From assembly GCF_000204055.1 (NCBI RefSeq), contig NW_006768784.1, positions 1 to 64,000 of the forward strand: a stretch of 64,000 nt of DNA, in the 5' to 3' direction. Made by a program: the position numbers and the translations under genes. The notes under the pieces are model-generated. The model saw only the letters and a list, made by a program, of their open reading frames with translations, was not told the origin of the DNA and did no database searches. The stretch is from Melampsora larici-populina 98AG31. Taxonomy: Eukaryota; Basidiomycota; Pucciniomycetes; Pucciniales; Melampsoraceae. Positions 42,666 through 55,807 of the stretch are shown here, piece by piece (position 1 is the stretch's first letter; every line of letters starts with the position of its first letter).

Positions 42666-45350
42666 AGTGAATGGTTTTTTGGACTTCTAATTTTTCATGA
42701 CACCATGAGATTGCGGTACTTTGTGACCATGTCTATTAGTGAGAGAGCAAATAGTAAAGTTATAATTCATTTGAGTGCAAAGAATCTCAAGCTGCACAAA
42801 GTATGTGGTGAGCTTTGCTCTTTTTGCTTTCATAGTTGTGTTTAAATTGTGTTTTTGTAAAGAAAACTTCATGTCTATGCATCTGAAGTAGAAATTTGCT
42901 TGTAATGAACGCAATGGCACACACTGATATACCCAGCGGGAAGCATCGGCTCGGAAGGCGGTCAGCTTTCCTGAAATGCGTTGGGGGTGCAATCCGCAAG
43001 GCTTGGTGGTACCTACATACATAGCTGATTCGGATCATTCCTGATATGAGCTGTGTTGAAGGTGAGACGAAACGGAAGTGTCTTTTTTGCACTTGGAAGC
43101 ATTTGTGTTCTTGGTCAGCGGAAGGGTCACCGTCACGGTCTGGTTACCACACATCAAGTCCTTTTGAGGACATCTGAGAGGCTGAGCGTTGAGGACAACT
43201 CGGGGTTTTCCTCCCCAGAAATGCTTTGGGCATTTAAATAGTTCTTCACGGTTATTCCTTTAATTTGTGTAAGAAGTCTTCTGCTAAATGCATATCTATG
43301 ATATGAGAGAATTTTCAATGATCGCTATGTTATTAGCTAGTCATCGTGACGGCCGGCCGCCGGAATGGACGCAGTCATTTTTTTTGTCTTGTAGGTCATC
43401 TCAATGTGACACTGATCCTCATTGTCAACATGTCTAAATCCGAGATATTATTCCGAATCCCAGGTCAAAGATACAACTCCAAATCATACATCTTATTCAT
43501 ACTCTGAAAGATTCCATCTGACATCAACCTGAAATCTCGGGAATGGCAGTGCACCAAAAGCATCACGCATGATGACATAAGCCTCAAGCGGGGTAAATAT
43601 ATGCGTGAGCATACATTTCGATCATTTGTAGACTTACGTTTCAAGGGATCGTACATCTTACCCTTGGTAACTTTCTTCTTAGTCGGTCGGTGAAAGATCA
43701 TAGATCGACTGGTTGAGCAGCAACGACTTCTCATCTCCCGGTGCTACAAACCTACACATCACCGTGACCCTGGGAACGATGAACCACAGAAGCAGGTTCG
43801 GCAACTTTAGCGGTGAGAGTGAAGCAAGTTTCGAAATTGATATGTATGTACATAACTGATTTCTTTCTCATCGTCTTGCTGATGAATTGTAGTAGGAAGA
43901 AAAAAAAAAGCTTTTTTAAGAAACTTTTCAGGCTCTCAAACATTAAAGGGTTTTTTTTTCTCAAGTATTCTTTTTTTTTTGTTTGATGACAGATTCCGAC
44001 CGAGGATGTATAAACTCTATGAATTGTTGTAAAACACATCAAGACTACGTGTTTTTCAGTAAGAAATCATGACGAAGTTGAGCTGCGAAGAGTTATGATT
44101 ATTATGTTGCAGGAATTAATCAGATTGAAATTGAATTAATTCTAGCCTAGGCTGTGAATCACGAGAATGCTTGACAATACTTGAGTGAAGCTGTGTGGTT
44201 TTGATTCCTTTCTTCCAGATATGAAAAATGCTGAAAAGGCCTGGAAGGGTATTCTTAAGTTCAAGCGGTTGAGAATGATCAATAACTTTTGTATGTTGGA
44301 TGGTGGCATTCTTGCAATCCTCATGAAACTCGAGGAGACTTGACATTTTGTCTATCACAAGTGATGAGAGGCCATGGGGAACCCGCCGAACTTGCTTGTC
44401 ATTTATCTATAGATATCCAAGTTCTTGATGGATGTCCATGTTATTGAACTTGCGATGTTCAAATCTCAGTGAAACTTAGACGGGAACTTACATTCCATTA
44501 GCATCTTGGAGGCTTGATTGATATCCAACGAGTATGCGATTTTCTGCGTGTTACATAATTAAAGATTGATGGAAGTATCAGTTGAAAATGCTTCAAAGAA
44601 GACAATATCTTTCAATGCACGCACCTTTCCAAGAATTACAAAAGGAAAACTATCGAGAACCTGAGTATGGACCACAGAAACAGTAGGTCAGATGATTAGA
44701 GTGGCGATGTTCAAGAGGGCGAGAATATAATTTGTGTTTGATTTTTTTAAGGTAATTAGCACATCAGCCATCCTGCTACCTCCTGAGCCATTGAAGTGCG
44801 TAAGCGTTGAAGGGATTCTTGAAATGCCAAGTGAATGGCTGAGAATGGCTGGAGGGATAAATCCCATGGGAATTAAAATACTTAAGAGCTAAGTGCCTAG
44901 GTAAGCCTGTCATTTGATATGTCTCTATAAGCATCGTTATGGAGATTGTTTATGCTTGTAGTAGTAATAGCCAGCACGTTAGGTGAGCTTAAGATGATTT
45001 AAAGCCTTGATTTAGACCGTTTTGATCGAAGTCAAGTACTACTATCAGACTGACTTAAGCGATTGATAGTAATTTCATTTTAGTTTTGGTTTGGTTGGTC
45101 AGATCGAATTTTGATTTTGTATTCGGTTTCTAAGTTGTGACTCTTTGAATCTCTTGACTTTTAAATTTCTACTTTACACTTCCCCTTTTTGGTTTTACTC
45201 CCAAAACATTAAAACATACCACTCAACTTCCCTTCAATTTTTTATGCACTCAAATTGTTATTGTTCTAGGTGGTTGTAGCCTTGTTGGTGAATTTCGTTA
45301 AACTGTTGTTCCTTAACTTCACCTCACTCATACTCACACACTTTTTCAGA
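42666..45350. other. Intergenic, no gene supported
   Basis: Contains short frames on both strands (for example minus 43465-43734, basic, and minus 44116-44358) without recognisable motifs. A small intron-containing gene at 43.4-44.0 kb (minus) is conceivable but cannot be modelled with confidence. Confidence 0.4.
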
Positions 45351-46614
45351 AGAGAAGATATACACTCTATAAACCAAATCTTTATTACTCTTTTTTGATT
45401 AATATCACCTCAACTCAACAATTCTCTATTTTTCGATTATTATTGTTTTCGTTTTGATTATCATTTCACATTTGATTATACTACTATACTACCATTCTTC
45501 TGGATCACAAATCACTCTCTCGACCCTCTTCCTTGTTCCCCACTACTTACACTTTTATCGGTCTACGCTTTCCTTCGCACACCCGGCCGACTCTCTTCCG
45601 CTCCAATCCCTTCTTTCGATCCCTCATCGGCACTTCATCTTTGACATCTCGGCTCGATTCGTATCCGCCGAAGCTCGGTGTTTGACCTTCTCGGTGGGTT
45701 TCTTAACTAAATACATCGACATACCTGACCGATTGAAACCGTTTGATTGACATTGATTTCTATTCCTTCGTCATATCACCACTCTTGTTTACTTCCTACC
45801 GACTTACTCAAAGTGCTTCGACCTCAATCCCGTTTGCCTCTCGAACCCGAGTCGAAGTTTCGTTAGACTTTTCTTCGAATGTGAGTGGTGCAATCCGAAT
45901 TCTAGATCTCTCCAACAAATCCCATCGTTTGTTACCCCTACGATGCCATCCTGTTCTCATCTTATCAAGGTCTCTAACATCTTGATTTTGCCTTTCTCCT
46001 TGCTCTCGACCTTGCTCAAATCGTTCAATCCCTATCGTTCCTTCAATCTCTAGTTTCTTTTCGATTTGGATGTTTGTAGTATCACTCTGCATCTCATCTA
46101 ACCTCCTTTTCCACCTGCTCTTACTTTTGCAGACCGACTTCAGCACCTTATCAGCTCAGTAACCACCTGGACCGTACCTACTTCGCAGCTCCGCCTATAC
46201 CGTTCTACCTTCTCTACTATCCAATCATGTAAGACTTCTTTCCACTATGCTTTGATTGTTTCATAGTTATTTACCACTTGTTTACAACACGACTTGATAC
46301 TTGACAGTCTCGACCTCTTCACTTCAACCTCATCTGCCCCCCTGATCGTTTCAAGAACCCCTGCACTGCTAGCTACCTCGGCTCTCTTTCACCCTTCTCG
46401 TAAGTTCAGTAGGGCAACCATTGCTTCTTTTAAATTTAGAAATGCATCATCATCTACTTGTCGATAGATTCTTCAGCTTACTGACTTGTGGTTTATTCTT
46501 CCTTCCCATCACTGACCATCTGCGGACTCACATGGAACATTCGTTGTCTTTTCACACTTGTGCTACAGCTGAACCTATCCCTTGAACTGCGATTTTACCG
46601 GCTATCACCTCATC
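45351..46614 (+). promoter_or_regulatory. Long promoter/leader of the LisH gene with two candidate 5' UTR introns
   Basis: A pyrimidine-rich 1.2-kb region before the ATG. GTAAGA..ACAG at 46229-46307 (79 nt) and GTAAGT..TCAG at 46400-46476 (77 nt) look like leader introns. Several ATGs precede the main start, so upstream-ORF control is possible. Confidence 0.45.
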
Positions 46615-49600
46615 ATGTTTGCCAACACCGCACCAAGCGGAGCTTCTGGTGGCGTCATTGGTCTTCACACCATCCACAATTCTGGAACTGCTCTCGGGTC
46701 GCTCGGAGCTCATTCAAATACTCACAATCCTCAACAGCTCCAGCAGCTTCAACAACAAACCTCGACTCCTGCGGTTCCCTCTGGCAACTCGACTATGGGA
46801 CCAAACTCCGGTGGACCTGCGACAGGCGACCTTAATGGTGCTCAGCCTTCACGGCGCCCAAGTGGTCTTCCGTTGTACAATGTCGCTGCTCAAAACGGTC
46901 TACCACACTATCTTGGCTACGGACAGTCCTCCTCTGCACCTCTGCCCTCTGCCGGTCCCGCTGCTCCTATCCACCCCTCACACACCCTTCAACGGACCAC
47001 CTCATTTTCTTTCAATTCTCCTCATCTCCCTTCGCAACACCTCTCGTCTACCCCGGCCTCCGCGCCTCCTTCGGCGACATTACCCCCCTCAAATCGATCC
47101 CCATCTATGTCTGCACCTGCTCACAACACACAAGCTCCTGCAAATCACGCCCACTCACAGGGTCGCTCCAGTCTACCACCATCGCTTCCCGGTCAATGTG
47201 GTCCAAATGTGAATGCTGCGCTCACTAGCGCTGATTCATCCCGAGCACAGCCGGTGCCTCTCATCGCTCGTTCCGCAACCTCCACAGACGCCATGTCACT
47301 TTCCGGCTCCGCTGCTAAGCGCAATCCGAGTAATGGCGCATGTCATTCACCTGGCACACTCTCGAACCTTGGCATCTCTGGTCACCCACCCGCTGGATCT
47401 CAACCCGGTCCTTCCTCCATGGGAGTCTCCTCCGCGCCTGGCTGTGGATCTTCGTCAGCCGATGCCAGCCGATTCTTTAATACTTACCTGTACGATTATC
47501 TACTCAAACAAGGACTCTTTGAAGTCGCGCAAGTATTTGTGACCAGCGGTGCTGAGATTGAATTGATGGAAAACGCTGAGCGATCTGGATTAGCCGAAAT
47601 GGCGAACGTATCATCTTCCCAGAAGCAAGATAGGTCTGACAGCTCGCCCAATGACGGGCCATCGTCGTCTCCACCTCAACCTACCTCGAATGGCTGTCTA
47701 ACACAAGTAGGGGCTCCGAATGGCATAATGAAGAATGGTACTGCAGCTAGTGAGCCCGTCGCAAATGAACGTACTCTGTCTTCCTCTGGCTCAATCGTCT
47801 CGAATACTTCACATTACGGTTTTAACCATATAGCTGGCAGTCGATCCGGAGCTGCGAATGACGCATCCAATGGCCAGTCATCGATTACCGATCAAACACC
47901 CAATGGAGTTGGTGCCAGTGCCAGTGCCGGAACGTCGAACACTTCTATGGGCTCCCCCAGATCCTCACCGCGAATCCGACACTTGACCCTTGAGAACCTC
48001 CCGAAGCCAAAGCTAGCCATGGACACAGATCAAGGCTTCCTTTTCGAATGGTGGACTATCTTCTGGGATGTATTTCGAGCTAAGACCGGCCGCGGCTCGA
48101 ATACACAGCCTGCTCAAATGTATGCTCATAGTGTCGCAGCTGCCTCTCTGGGAATGTCACTAGAAGCTGGCACACCCAAAGCTAGGCGCGATGCAGTCGG
48201 TCTTGTCGCTGTTGCGAATCCTGACATTCAAAGAGGTCAATTGGGTGCTCGAATGCAGCAACCATACACCTTGATGGATTCACAAATGCATCTAGCTCAC
48301 CATGCTGAACATCCACCGGCGTCTGCGGTGCGGCTTCAGCCTCATCCTCATATGACTCCGCAACAGAAACATCAGCTTTTGCTTGAACACAATGCTCGTC
48401 AACATCAACAACAACAACAAGTGCTTCTTCAGCAACAGCAGCAGCATATACAACAGCAACAACTTCAGCATCATCATCAGGCACAGATGGCAGCTCGTCA
48501 AAGACTCTATCAACACGAAATGCAACAGCAGCAACAGCAAGAAGCCCATCTTCAACAACAACAGCAATCGCACCAGCAACAGCATCATCAGGCCCAACAA
48601 TTACATCAGCAGATGTATTCTGAACAGTTTCCCGGTGGCCAGATGGGCGCGTTACATCGCCAAATGTCCATTAATGGTCGACGGTACGTCTTCTCTTTTA
48701 GTCTGCTTCCTCAATGTTTGCTAAATTTACTATTCTACTTCTGTCAGAGTTGCGGGAATGGGTCCGCCAGGCCAAGATCATCTCAGTAATATGATGCCTC
48801 CACCCCCAGTCCAACATGGGTCTCCGCTGAATCCTCATCAGCAACCGCCATATCGCCCTTCGCGCCCTCCTAGTCGATCCGGTGTTCCCCATGTCTCTAG
48901 TCCATTTGCTGGAAACGCAGGCCAACCTCCACGAGAGCCTAGTCGTGCCTCCAATCATGCCAACAGCCCCGCCGCTTTCCAAAACAATCCACGTACCCCC
49001 GGAAGCCACTGTTCTGCTGTGACCCCTCAGGCTGCTGTTCTACCACCTCATCGCAGAGGTAGTCCAGGCGCGGCGGAAGACCAAGATCGTAAAAAGCGAC
49101 GATTAAACGACAACCCGGGACACCAGCCTGCTGAATCACTCCATGCAAACAACCAATCCCAGCAGGCACAGCAAGCGCAGCAGCAAATGCAGCACATGCA
49201 CATGCAACAACTCCAACATCGCCAACAGATGATGGGCAGTAACGCTTCGACTCCGGTTCCAGCTTCTCAAGGCTCACCCCCTAATATGAACCACACGCCT
49301 CATCAAAGCATGGATGCATACAAGCAGGCTGTACATGCTCAGCACGCGCAAGGTATCGCAGCTCCCAATGTCGCAAACCAAATGGTTGGCAATGGTCCCA
49401 ACCCAGCCGGTAACGTCACTCCCGCCAAGGCCAACGGAGCCAAGACCACGGACAACAACATGCCACCCCCAGCGGGCCGTAATTTCCATCAACCCCCGAC
49501 TCCACAGGCTACTCCCAACGGAACTCGACCAGGTGATGAACATGCCACGCCTTTGCCTACCATCGTCACTCCTTCGCCTGATCGATCGCAATCAAACCAA

Positions 49601-50251
49601 TCGAATAGGCTTGTGAATCAACCTGAAGGCAAGACTGAAGCTTCGGAAGGAACACCCCACCATCAACCATCACCAATGACTCTTCCACCAGGACAGACAT
49701 CTGATGACTCGCAAGTCAATGGGGACGCTTCCGGTCGACCTAACAGCAACTCCGATGAAACACCATCCCAAGGAGACATCAAGGTAGCTTTCCATTATCC
49801 CCAACTTGACCATTTGTTATTTTGAACTGACTGATGATGTGCTTTGTAGGTTCAGCAGTCGACGCACGAAGGCAACCAAGACCTGTGGCTCATGGGTAAC
49901 AGTCAGGGGACACAGCAGATGAAAGGAATGCTTGGAGAAAGCAGCGACTCGCCTACCAATGCCCAACCTTCAGGCGATATTGCTGTTTCCAGCAATAACG
50001 TACGTGTTCCCCTTCAAAGATTGGTTTCCTGCTCGAGACTAATGTCACCCGATCTGTTGCAGCCGATCGAACAGCTCTTCAATGGGGATGGGTTGAATGG
50101 AGATACAAGCGGTTTGGACTTTGATGCTACGCTATTCGAAGCTTTCAGTGCGTTTCCCCATATGCATCGCTCGAACACGGATCAAATGCTAAATATCCCT
50201 GATACTTTCTCTACAGTTAACTACGACCCTACTACGACAACTACCGAGTGA
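46615..50251 (+). CDS. LisH-domain, Gln-rich transcriptional cofactor (Flo8/LEUNIG-like)
   Basis: Four exons: 46615-48683, 48748-49783, 49850-49999, 50063-50251; 1147 aa. Start set at the ATG giving 'MFANTAPSG', since the frame upstream has no ATG. A LisH dimerisation motif lies at about 284-325 ('YLYDYLLKQGLFEVAQVFV'). About 145 residues later comes 'DQGFLFEWWTIFWDVFRAKTG' (about 469-489), the partner motif that normally follows LisH directly in LUFS/Flo8/Som1 and SSBP proteins. Residues about 595-690 are Gln/His-rich repeats encoded by CAA/CAG. The remainder is Ser/Pro/Asn-rich. The C-terminus 'GLDFDATLFEAFSAFPHMH' looks like an acidic-hydrophobic activation segment. Flo8/Som1 homologues act downstream of cAMP-PKA in fungal development. 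The unusual spacer between the two motifs is clear; the exact orthologue is uncertain. Confidence 0.85.
48395..48640 (+). repeat. CAA/CAG trinucleotide-rich tract in the coding region
   Basis: Imperfect CAA/CAG/CAT runs encode poly-Gln/His inside the LisH protein. Such tracts commonly vary in length between isolates. Confidence 0.85.
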
Positions 50252-52750
50252 GTTCTCACGGTTTATTGATCCTCAATAAGCCCCTAATGACATTTGGTTA
50301 TTCCACCTAGATACAGCTAGGTTTCGCCAGTATTCTCGTTCATCTTCCTCCTGAGTAACGCATCAGATAGGTTGCCGTCGCAAAATGTCGCCGGGTGTTG
50401 GTAATTTCTTTATCGCTTGCTTGTCTTGTCCTATTTGTTTTTATCTCGCTGTCGAACTTTTTCTTTGAATATCTCAATCCTTCCCCCTTTCTATCATGAG
50501 AGTATCTCGCAAGGAGGGAAACCGATCTCTTCCACATCAGATTTTGTTGCACAGTAGAAGAAAAAGTGTAAATATCAGGGTATTCTTATGTTGTTTTGTT
50601 TCTTTCTCTTTTGGATGTCGATTTAACTTGGGTTTGTTGGATTTATTATCTTCGACTTTTCTTTTCCTTTTCAAAACTTGACGCTATGCATGTGTTTTTG
50701 TGTGTTTGTGGACTGTAGGTATGAGAAGACCTTCTCTACTACTTTGTCTCGTTTTTTCGTCTTCCGATTCTTTTCCTGCTCTTCTTTCTTCTTTTCCCTT
50801 ATCAATTTGTATCAAGAGGTACTAATTTTTTTTTCGAAGGCTTTTTTGTTTTTGTTTGTGTGTGTGTATGTCTTACAATCTACCTATCTATTTAAATTTT
50901 TCTTCCTTCCCTTGGCATGAAAAGTGTGTTATGTTATATTGAAAATGATTTGAATTTTCTTCTTTTTTTTTCTGACTGATTGATTGTTTGATTACTAAGG
51001 AACAGTTAGTAATCTGATGACATCACTGAGTAATGTTTTTGAATGTAAATAATTATTTGCCACCTTTTGAAGACCTGATTGAACAGATGTGAAACCTTCT
51101 CCAGGAATTTGTGAAGGTCAAATCTAGCCAAGTTTTTGTTAATTGTTGTGAGATGATCAGATGTAGTAAATGATATGAGAATGATCATCAACTAATTTTG
51201 AGACCTTTAAACTTGTAGGGCAGCAAAATTCTCAACCTATGAAATGTGTTGAAACCTTGAGATTATCCATACATGTGTAGAAAGTATTCTGATATATTGA
51301 TGTTCATGGAGCATGGTCTTGTGGCAAATGCATCTTGTGAAAGTAGAACAGATCTTGATTGATCTTGGGACAGATTAAGTTGAAGAAAAACACATACACA
51401 GAAATGTTCCTGTATACAGACAACCATTTCATCATTTCATTATATGTGGTAGGATGTTGAGACAAAACAAAGTTTTCTATTACCTTGAAGAAGATTAAAC
51501 TTCAAAGGTCATCACTGAAAATCACAAAATAAAGTCTTTGCTGTGTTTAGATCCAGTTAAAAACTAAAATTTGAGCTTTTCCATTTGTTCTTGATATTCA
51601 ACATATAATCAAATTGTTCTAAGGGACTTCAAAAACTTAAAACAAATTATAAAATCCTGCCTTGAGCATGCTTGAGAGTCATGTCAATAAGAAATCACAA
51701 TTCTTAACAAGTGGTTTGATGTTTGTAGATTTTTGGACCAAGCAGGAAAACAACTTTAGGACAGCAAATCAAACACATACTGGGATCATCATATATCAAT
51801 ACTTTCTCATGTGTGGGTTATCTACTTCAGTGGAATGTGGTATAAGAGTGGTATTGATCTCTTTTGAGGTTGATTGGACTTGAGAGGGTCAGGGTAGGCA
51901 AAGGTTGAAATGGTCTGGTATGATGATGTATAGTGTGTAACACCATTGACTTGTGCAAGATTGTGAAAAACAATGTATAGATGACACCTTTTATCTATGT
52001 ACATAGGGTGGAATTTTCTACAAGACAATTTTAGAAAATCAGTTGAAAGTCACATTCTTGAAGCATTCTATCTGTCTTGAAGTGTTTGTAAAAAAATGGA
52101 AAACAAAGGTATTAAACATACTCAAAGTAAAAAGGTGGTTTCTGACTACTTTGAAACCTAGAACCTACTTTTTTTTGGTGGTTTTTTTCAAGTATGTTTT
52201 TACCAACTGGGTAGCTTTGAGGCCCCCGTGCCTACTTAAACATAACTTTAGCCTCTGTCACACAATGCCTCACATCGTCCTATGGCAAGAACTATCCGTG
52301 GATCTAGTTCAAGCATCTGAAAAGGTCTTATCAGTCATGTATTCCACCTCACAACCTTTGTCTTAGGTTGGCTTATATGCCTACCTTTGCCTCAAGATCA
52401 TGAGAACTGCATCAACAATCTTCATTGATAACTCTGAAGAATCCCTACTGGTCTCTGTCCACCCTCTTGTTCAGGCTTTGAACCACTTCCTCATTGGCAC
52501 TTGTCGTCTCAAGAGTTTTCTGCATCACAGAAAGCTATCCATCAACATGCTTTGATATTGATATGGGACATTGGTCAAGCCCTTGAAGAACTTACCCACC
52601 TCTGATATGTTGAATGAAGGATACACAGTAGAAGTACAGCTTTGCAACAAGAAAAGTTTAATGAGATTTTCAATGTGGTTGAGTTTGACCAGAAATTTAT
52701 CAAATTTGTAAGGTTGCTTTTAAAAACATGTCAGTTCACTGCAAACATTA
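50252..52750. other. Intergenic, no gene supported
   Basis: A T-rich presumed 3' UTR to about 51000, then AT-rich sequence. A short stretch at 52380-52520 reads like a broken coding fragment but shows no recognisable motif. Confidence 0.4.
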
Positions 52751-52754
52751 TTCA

Positions 52755-53340
52755 ACTTCTGCCAAGTGGGCAGGAAACAATGATTAGGAGTATGATTGGT
52801 CATAAAATGATCTATCACTCCACACCTGAGCCATAACACCCATACTACATATGTGTAGCAGGCTCAGTGAATAGGTGATTATCATGTACATACAGTTCTG
52901 CTCAGTTATATGCTCATCAGGATACATTATTCATATGTAATACACACTGTAACTTTTTTCAGATTGACAAAAGCATTCAAAAGATTGACTACATGGACTG
53001 ACTCAAAGTTTTGGTGTAATCCCATCAACTCAACTGCATGTAACACCCTTCCTGTTACTAAGAAATAGCTTCAACAATATTGCCTGAGCAGCTACAGAAT
53101 CATATGTAGTCTATTTTGGGACAATTTTTTCAAAGTCCAAAAAGTTACATGTGGTATAACATGTGATTTATTTATTCTGATGGCCAAAAAACTGAGCAGA
53201 CCTGTATGTACATGATAGACAACTATTTACTTAGCTTGCTGCACATATGGTATGGGTGTTATGGCTCAGGTGTGCAGTATTGGATCCTTTTATGACAAAC
53301 TGTACTACTAATAATTTTCCTCTTCCAACTTGGGGAAGTT
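52755..53340. repeat. Long inverted repeat, about 150-bp arms
   Basis: Arms of about 52755-52906 and 53190-53340 pair as reverse complements at roughly 75-85 percent. The best part is CACACCTGAGCCATAACACC (52821-52840) against 53255-53274. Pairing continues outward through GTCATAAAA and CATTCAACTTC. The right arm reaches the start of the Harbinger-like pseudogene. Confidence 0.65.
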
Positions 53341-54538
53341 GAATGATGTTCACAGTGGTCACTTATCCAACCAGTTCTTTGCTGATCTTTGTCATGTTAT
53401 TCCATCAGGCACAAATGTCAAAAGACAACTTTTATTGATGGGTTGCTTCAATCTGAGAGATTTAATCTTCTACTACAACTCTTCTGTCCCCCAATCACCT
53501 GTTGAATGGCAGTTACTCTGGGACATAGTGGCAATGGGGGCAATGGGTTTATGGTGGGACAAAATAAGTGGTAGGCCAGATCCTTTTCAAATGCTACTAC
53601 TTGATATAACACTGAGAAATTTTGTTTGTAGAAGGATTGGTTCACAATTTTATAAAGCACTGTTTTCACACAATCTTGAAACTGGAGGGTGAATTTGTGT
53701 ACTGGCCCAATTGAATCAAATGACATATTGGACACAAGTCTTTCTTTCAAGACTGTGTTGAATTCATTGATGGCACCCTTATCCCACTTGCTTTTGCTCC
53801 GGCTATAAATCCCAAAGACTTCTGGACTCAGAAGCACACTTATGCTCTTGACTCACTCTTGGTTTGTGTCAATCAAGCTCAAATTATACATGTCCTACAT
53901 GGCTAGTGTGGTAGTGCACATGACCGGTGTGTCTTTGCTGATACACAGGTAACTTGGCATTTTTCATCTTTGTTGAAAGAAGAGGGATGCTGATTCTTTT
54001 TGCTCAGGTACATTGGTCAACATCCAGATTGATTCTTTGGCAAAAACAAATACATCCTAGCAGACTCTGGTTATATATGCTCCAAACATGTCATTCCAAC
54101 CTTCAAAAGCCCCCAATCCCAGACTTTAGAAAGTGTTAAAAAGAAGTTCAACCAAGCTATCAGCGAGGAAAGGGTAGTCAGTGAGCATGGAAATGAACAC
54201 TTGAAATGTTGATTCCAGTTGTTGCAAAACCTATGTGTACTCATAAAAGATTGGACACACAGTCACACACAGTCAACTGGAATCAAGTTTGCTGCATCCT
54301 CCACAACTTCTCAATTGAAGTGGGCAATATTTGGCTGCCAGAAGCTGTGGTAATACCTCCAAATGAATTGGGAGAAGGTGCTGATGAACCCTTGGATGAT
54401 GTCCCACGTGGGACTACTCGGCACAATTCTCTATCACAACAATTTCAGTGGGGCTCAGCAGCTGAAAAATTAAAAGTACATAGGCACCCAGCATGGCAGT
54501 ATAAGACTGCTTGCCTACTTTTTCCGGCTGCTGCCTAG
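53330..54538 (+). pseudogene. PIF/Harbinger (DDE_Tnp_4) transposase, broken
   Basis: After a coding-like start ('MGKLNDVHSGHLSNQFF'), a shifted frame at 53740-53945 contains the first catalytic Asp in 'EFIDGTLIPLAFAP', 'KHTYALDSLLVCNQ', and 'HVLHG*CGSAHDRCVFAD', where the stop replaces the Trp of the usual G-W-P/C-G-S-x-H-D box. Further on, 'ADSGYICSKHVIPTF' (near 54060) gives the second Asp region. 'ISEERVVSEHGNEHLK' (near 54170) gives the Glu region, and 'VCCILHNFSIE' (near 54290) the conserved ending. The frame changes several times. The protein would have been the cut-and-paste transposase of a Harbinger element; this copy cannot make it. TIRs were not identified. Confidence 0.82.
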
Positions 54539-55422
54539 TTTTTGGAGTTAGGTTTTCAAACCAGGTTTATGTATGTCAAAACCACCTTTTTACTTTGAGT
54601 ACCTTTATTGATGAACCTTGAAGATATTCCAGAATCAAGCCTTAGGTATGGTACAAAAAAAGTATTTTTTGTCCGTGATTTTTTCTCAAAGATCAATAAC
54701 TCGGTTAATTCACATCACAAAGCTTTATAGACTATATATTCTTGGTCAGGAGATACAGGAGCAGCTTTGTACAGATTTATGATGCTGTATGACATCATCT
54801 AAATTTTGGTGGTATCACATATTTTGTTGGTAACTGACCCATAACATCTTGATAGCAGACACCAGTTATTTTGAAAACAGATTGAAATTATCTTGGAAAC
54901 GTTTTGAAGACATGGGGCACACTTGGCTGGCAGTGACCAGTAGTTGGGGGCTGTGCGCTATGCAAATGTTACAGAGATTGGTGTATAGTTGCTCGTGTCA
55001 AGATTGTGGTAACCCCAACTATTGACCCAAAGTCTATGGCCGGCCACACAACTCAACTTTTGGAAAAGCTGGATACAATTCCAAAAGACTTTCATACCTT
55101 GCCCGTCTGGAAATGATTTCTCAGCCCAATCAGAAAGATTTTTTATTTTCACATAAGATGATTTCATATGAAATTCGACTTTTTTTTCATAGTTGCGGGG
55201 TCTGAGGTGTAGAGCTACCAATCCGCTGTTACCACTGTCCTGACACGAGCAACCATATGTAGCTTGAATTTTGAGCTGCAGCCAATGAGATTTTATGGAA
55301 AATCAAGTTTTCAATGAGAAATATGATGGAAATCAAGATGTCAGTAACCATGGGCCAGCAACACTTCTGTTGTGTGCAGTGCTGCAGAAACATTTCTTTT
55401 TTTTGGTCTGCACCACAGCATA
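54539..55422. other. Intergenic, no gene supported
   Basis: AT-rich, short accidental frames only. The outer flank of the next inverted repeat may begin near 55320. Confidence 0.4.
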
Positions 55423-55807
55423 GGGAGACACCAAAGATAAGGAAATCCCCAAAGAATCTTGAAATTTTACGCGAGCCCGCAGTTTTCAACTTGGTGAGAA
55501 GCCAAGGGCACTGTTGTGATGCTCTCATCCAGAGCTTCTCAAAACTAGCTTTCTAGAGCAATTGCATAACTTTTGTTACCTTTTCATTTGAGGCATTCAT
55601 TTAATTCAGAGAGGTGAGCTTGACATGTAAGATACCCCAGCTCACATAGCTCTTGTAATGTTTGATGAAACCTTCTAAAAAGCTACTTTCAAGAAGCTCT
55701 GGATGAGGTGATCTTACAATTACCTTTGGCTTCTCACCAAATTGAGAACTGTGGGCTTGCGTAAAATTTCAAGATTCTTTGGGCTTTTCCTTATCTTTGG
55801 TGTCTCC
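55423..55807. mobile_element. Foldback/MITE-like element, 129-bp arms
   Basis: Arm 55423-55551 and arm 55680-55807 are reverse complements with roughly 15-20 percent mismatch, e.g. GGAGACACCAAAGATAAGGA at 55423 against 55788-55807. A 128-bp centre separates them. Weaker pairing outside both arms (CTGGGCCAGCAA, ACAACA words) suggests a larger element. Non-coding. Confidence 0.7.

Noticed and set aside
43465..44042. Small basic minus-strand protein, considered as a ribosomal or mitochondrial gene
   Set aside because: I could not join the frames with convincing splice sites or match a family.
45454..46146. Several 80-110-aa frames before the LisH gene
   Set aside because: No motifs; best explained as leader or promoter DNA with upstream ATGs.
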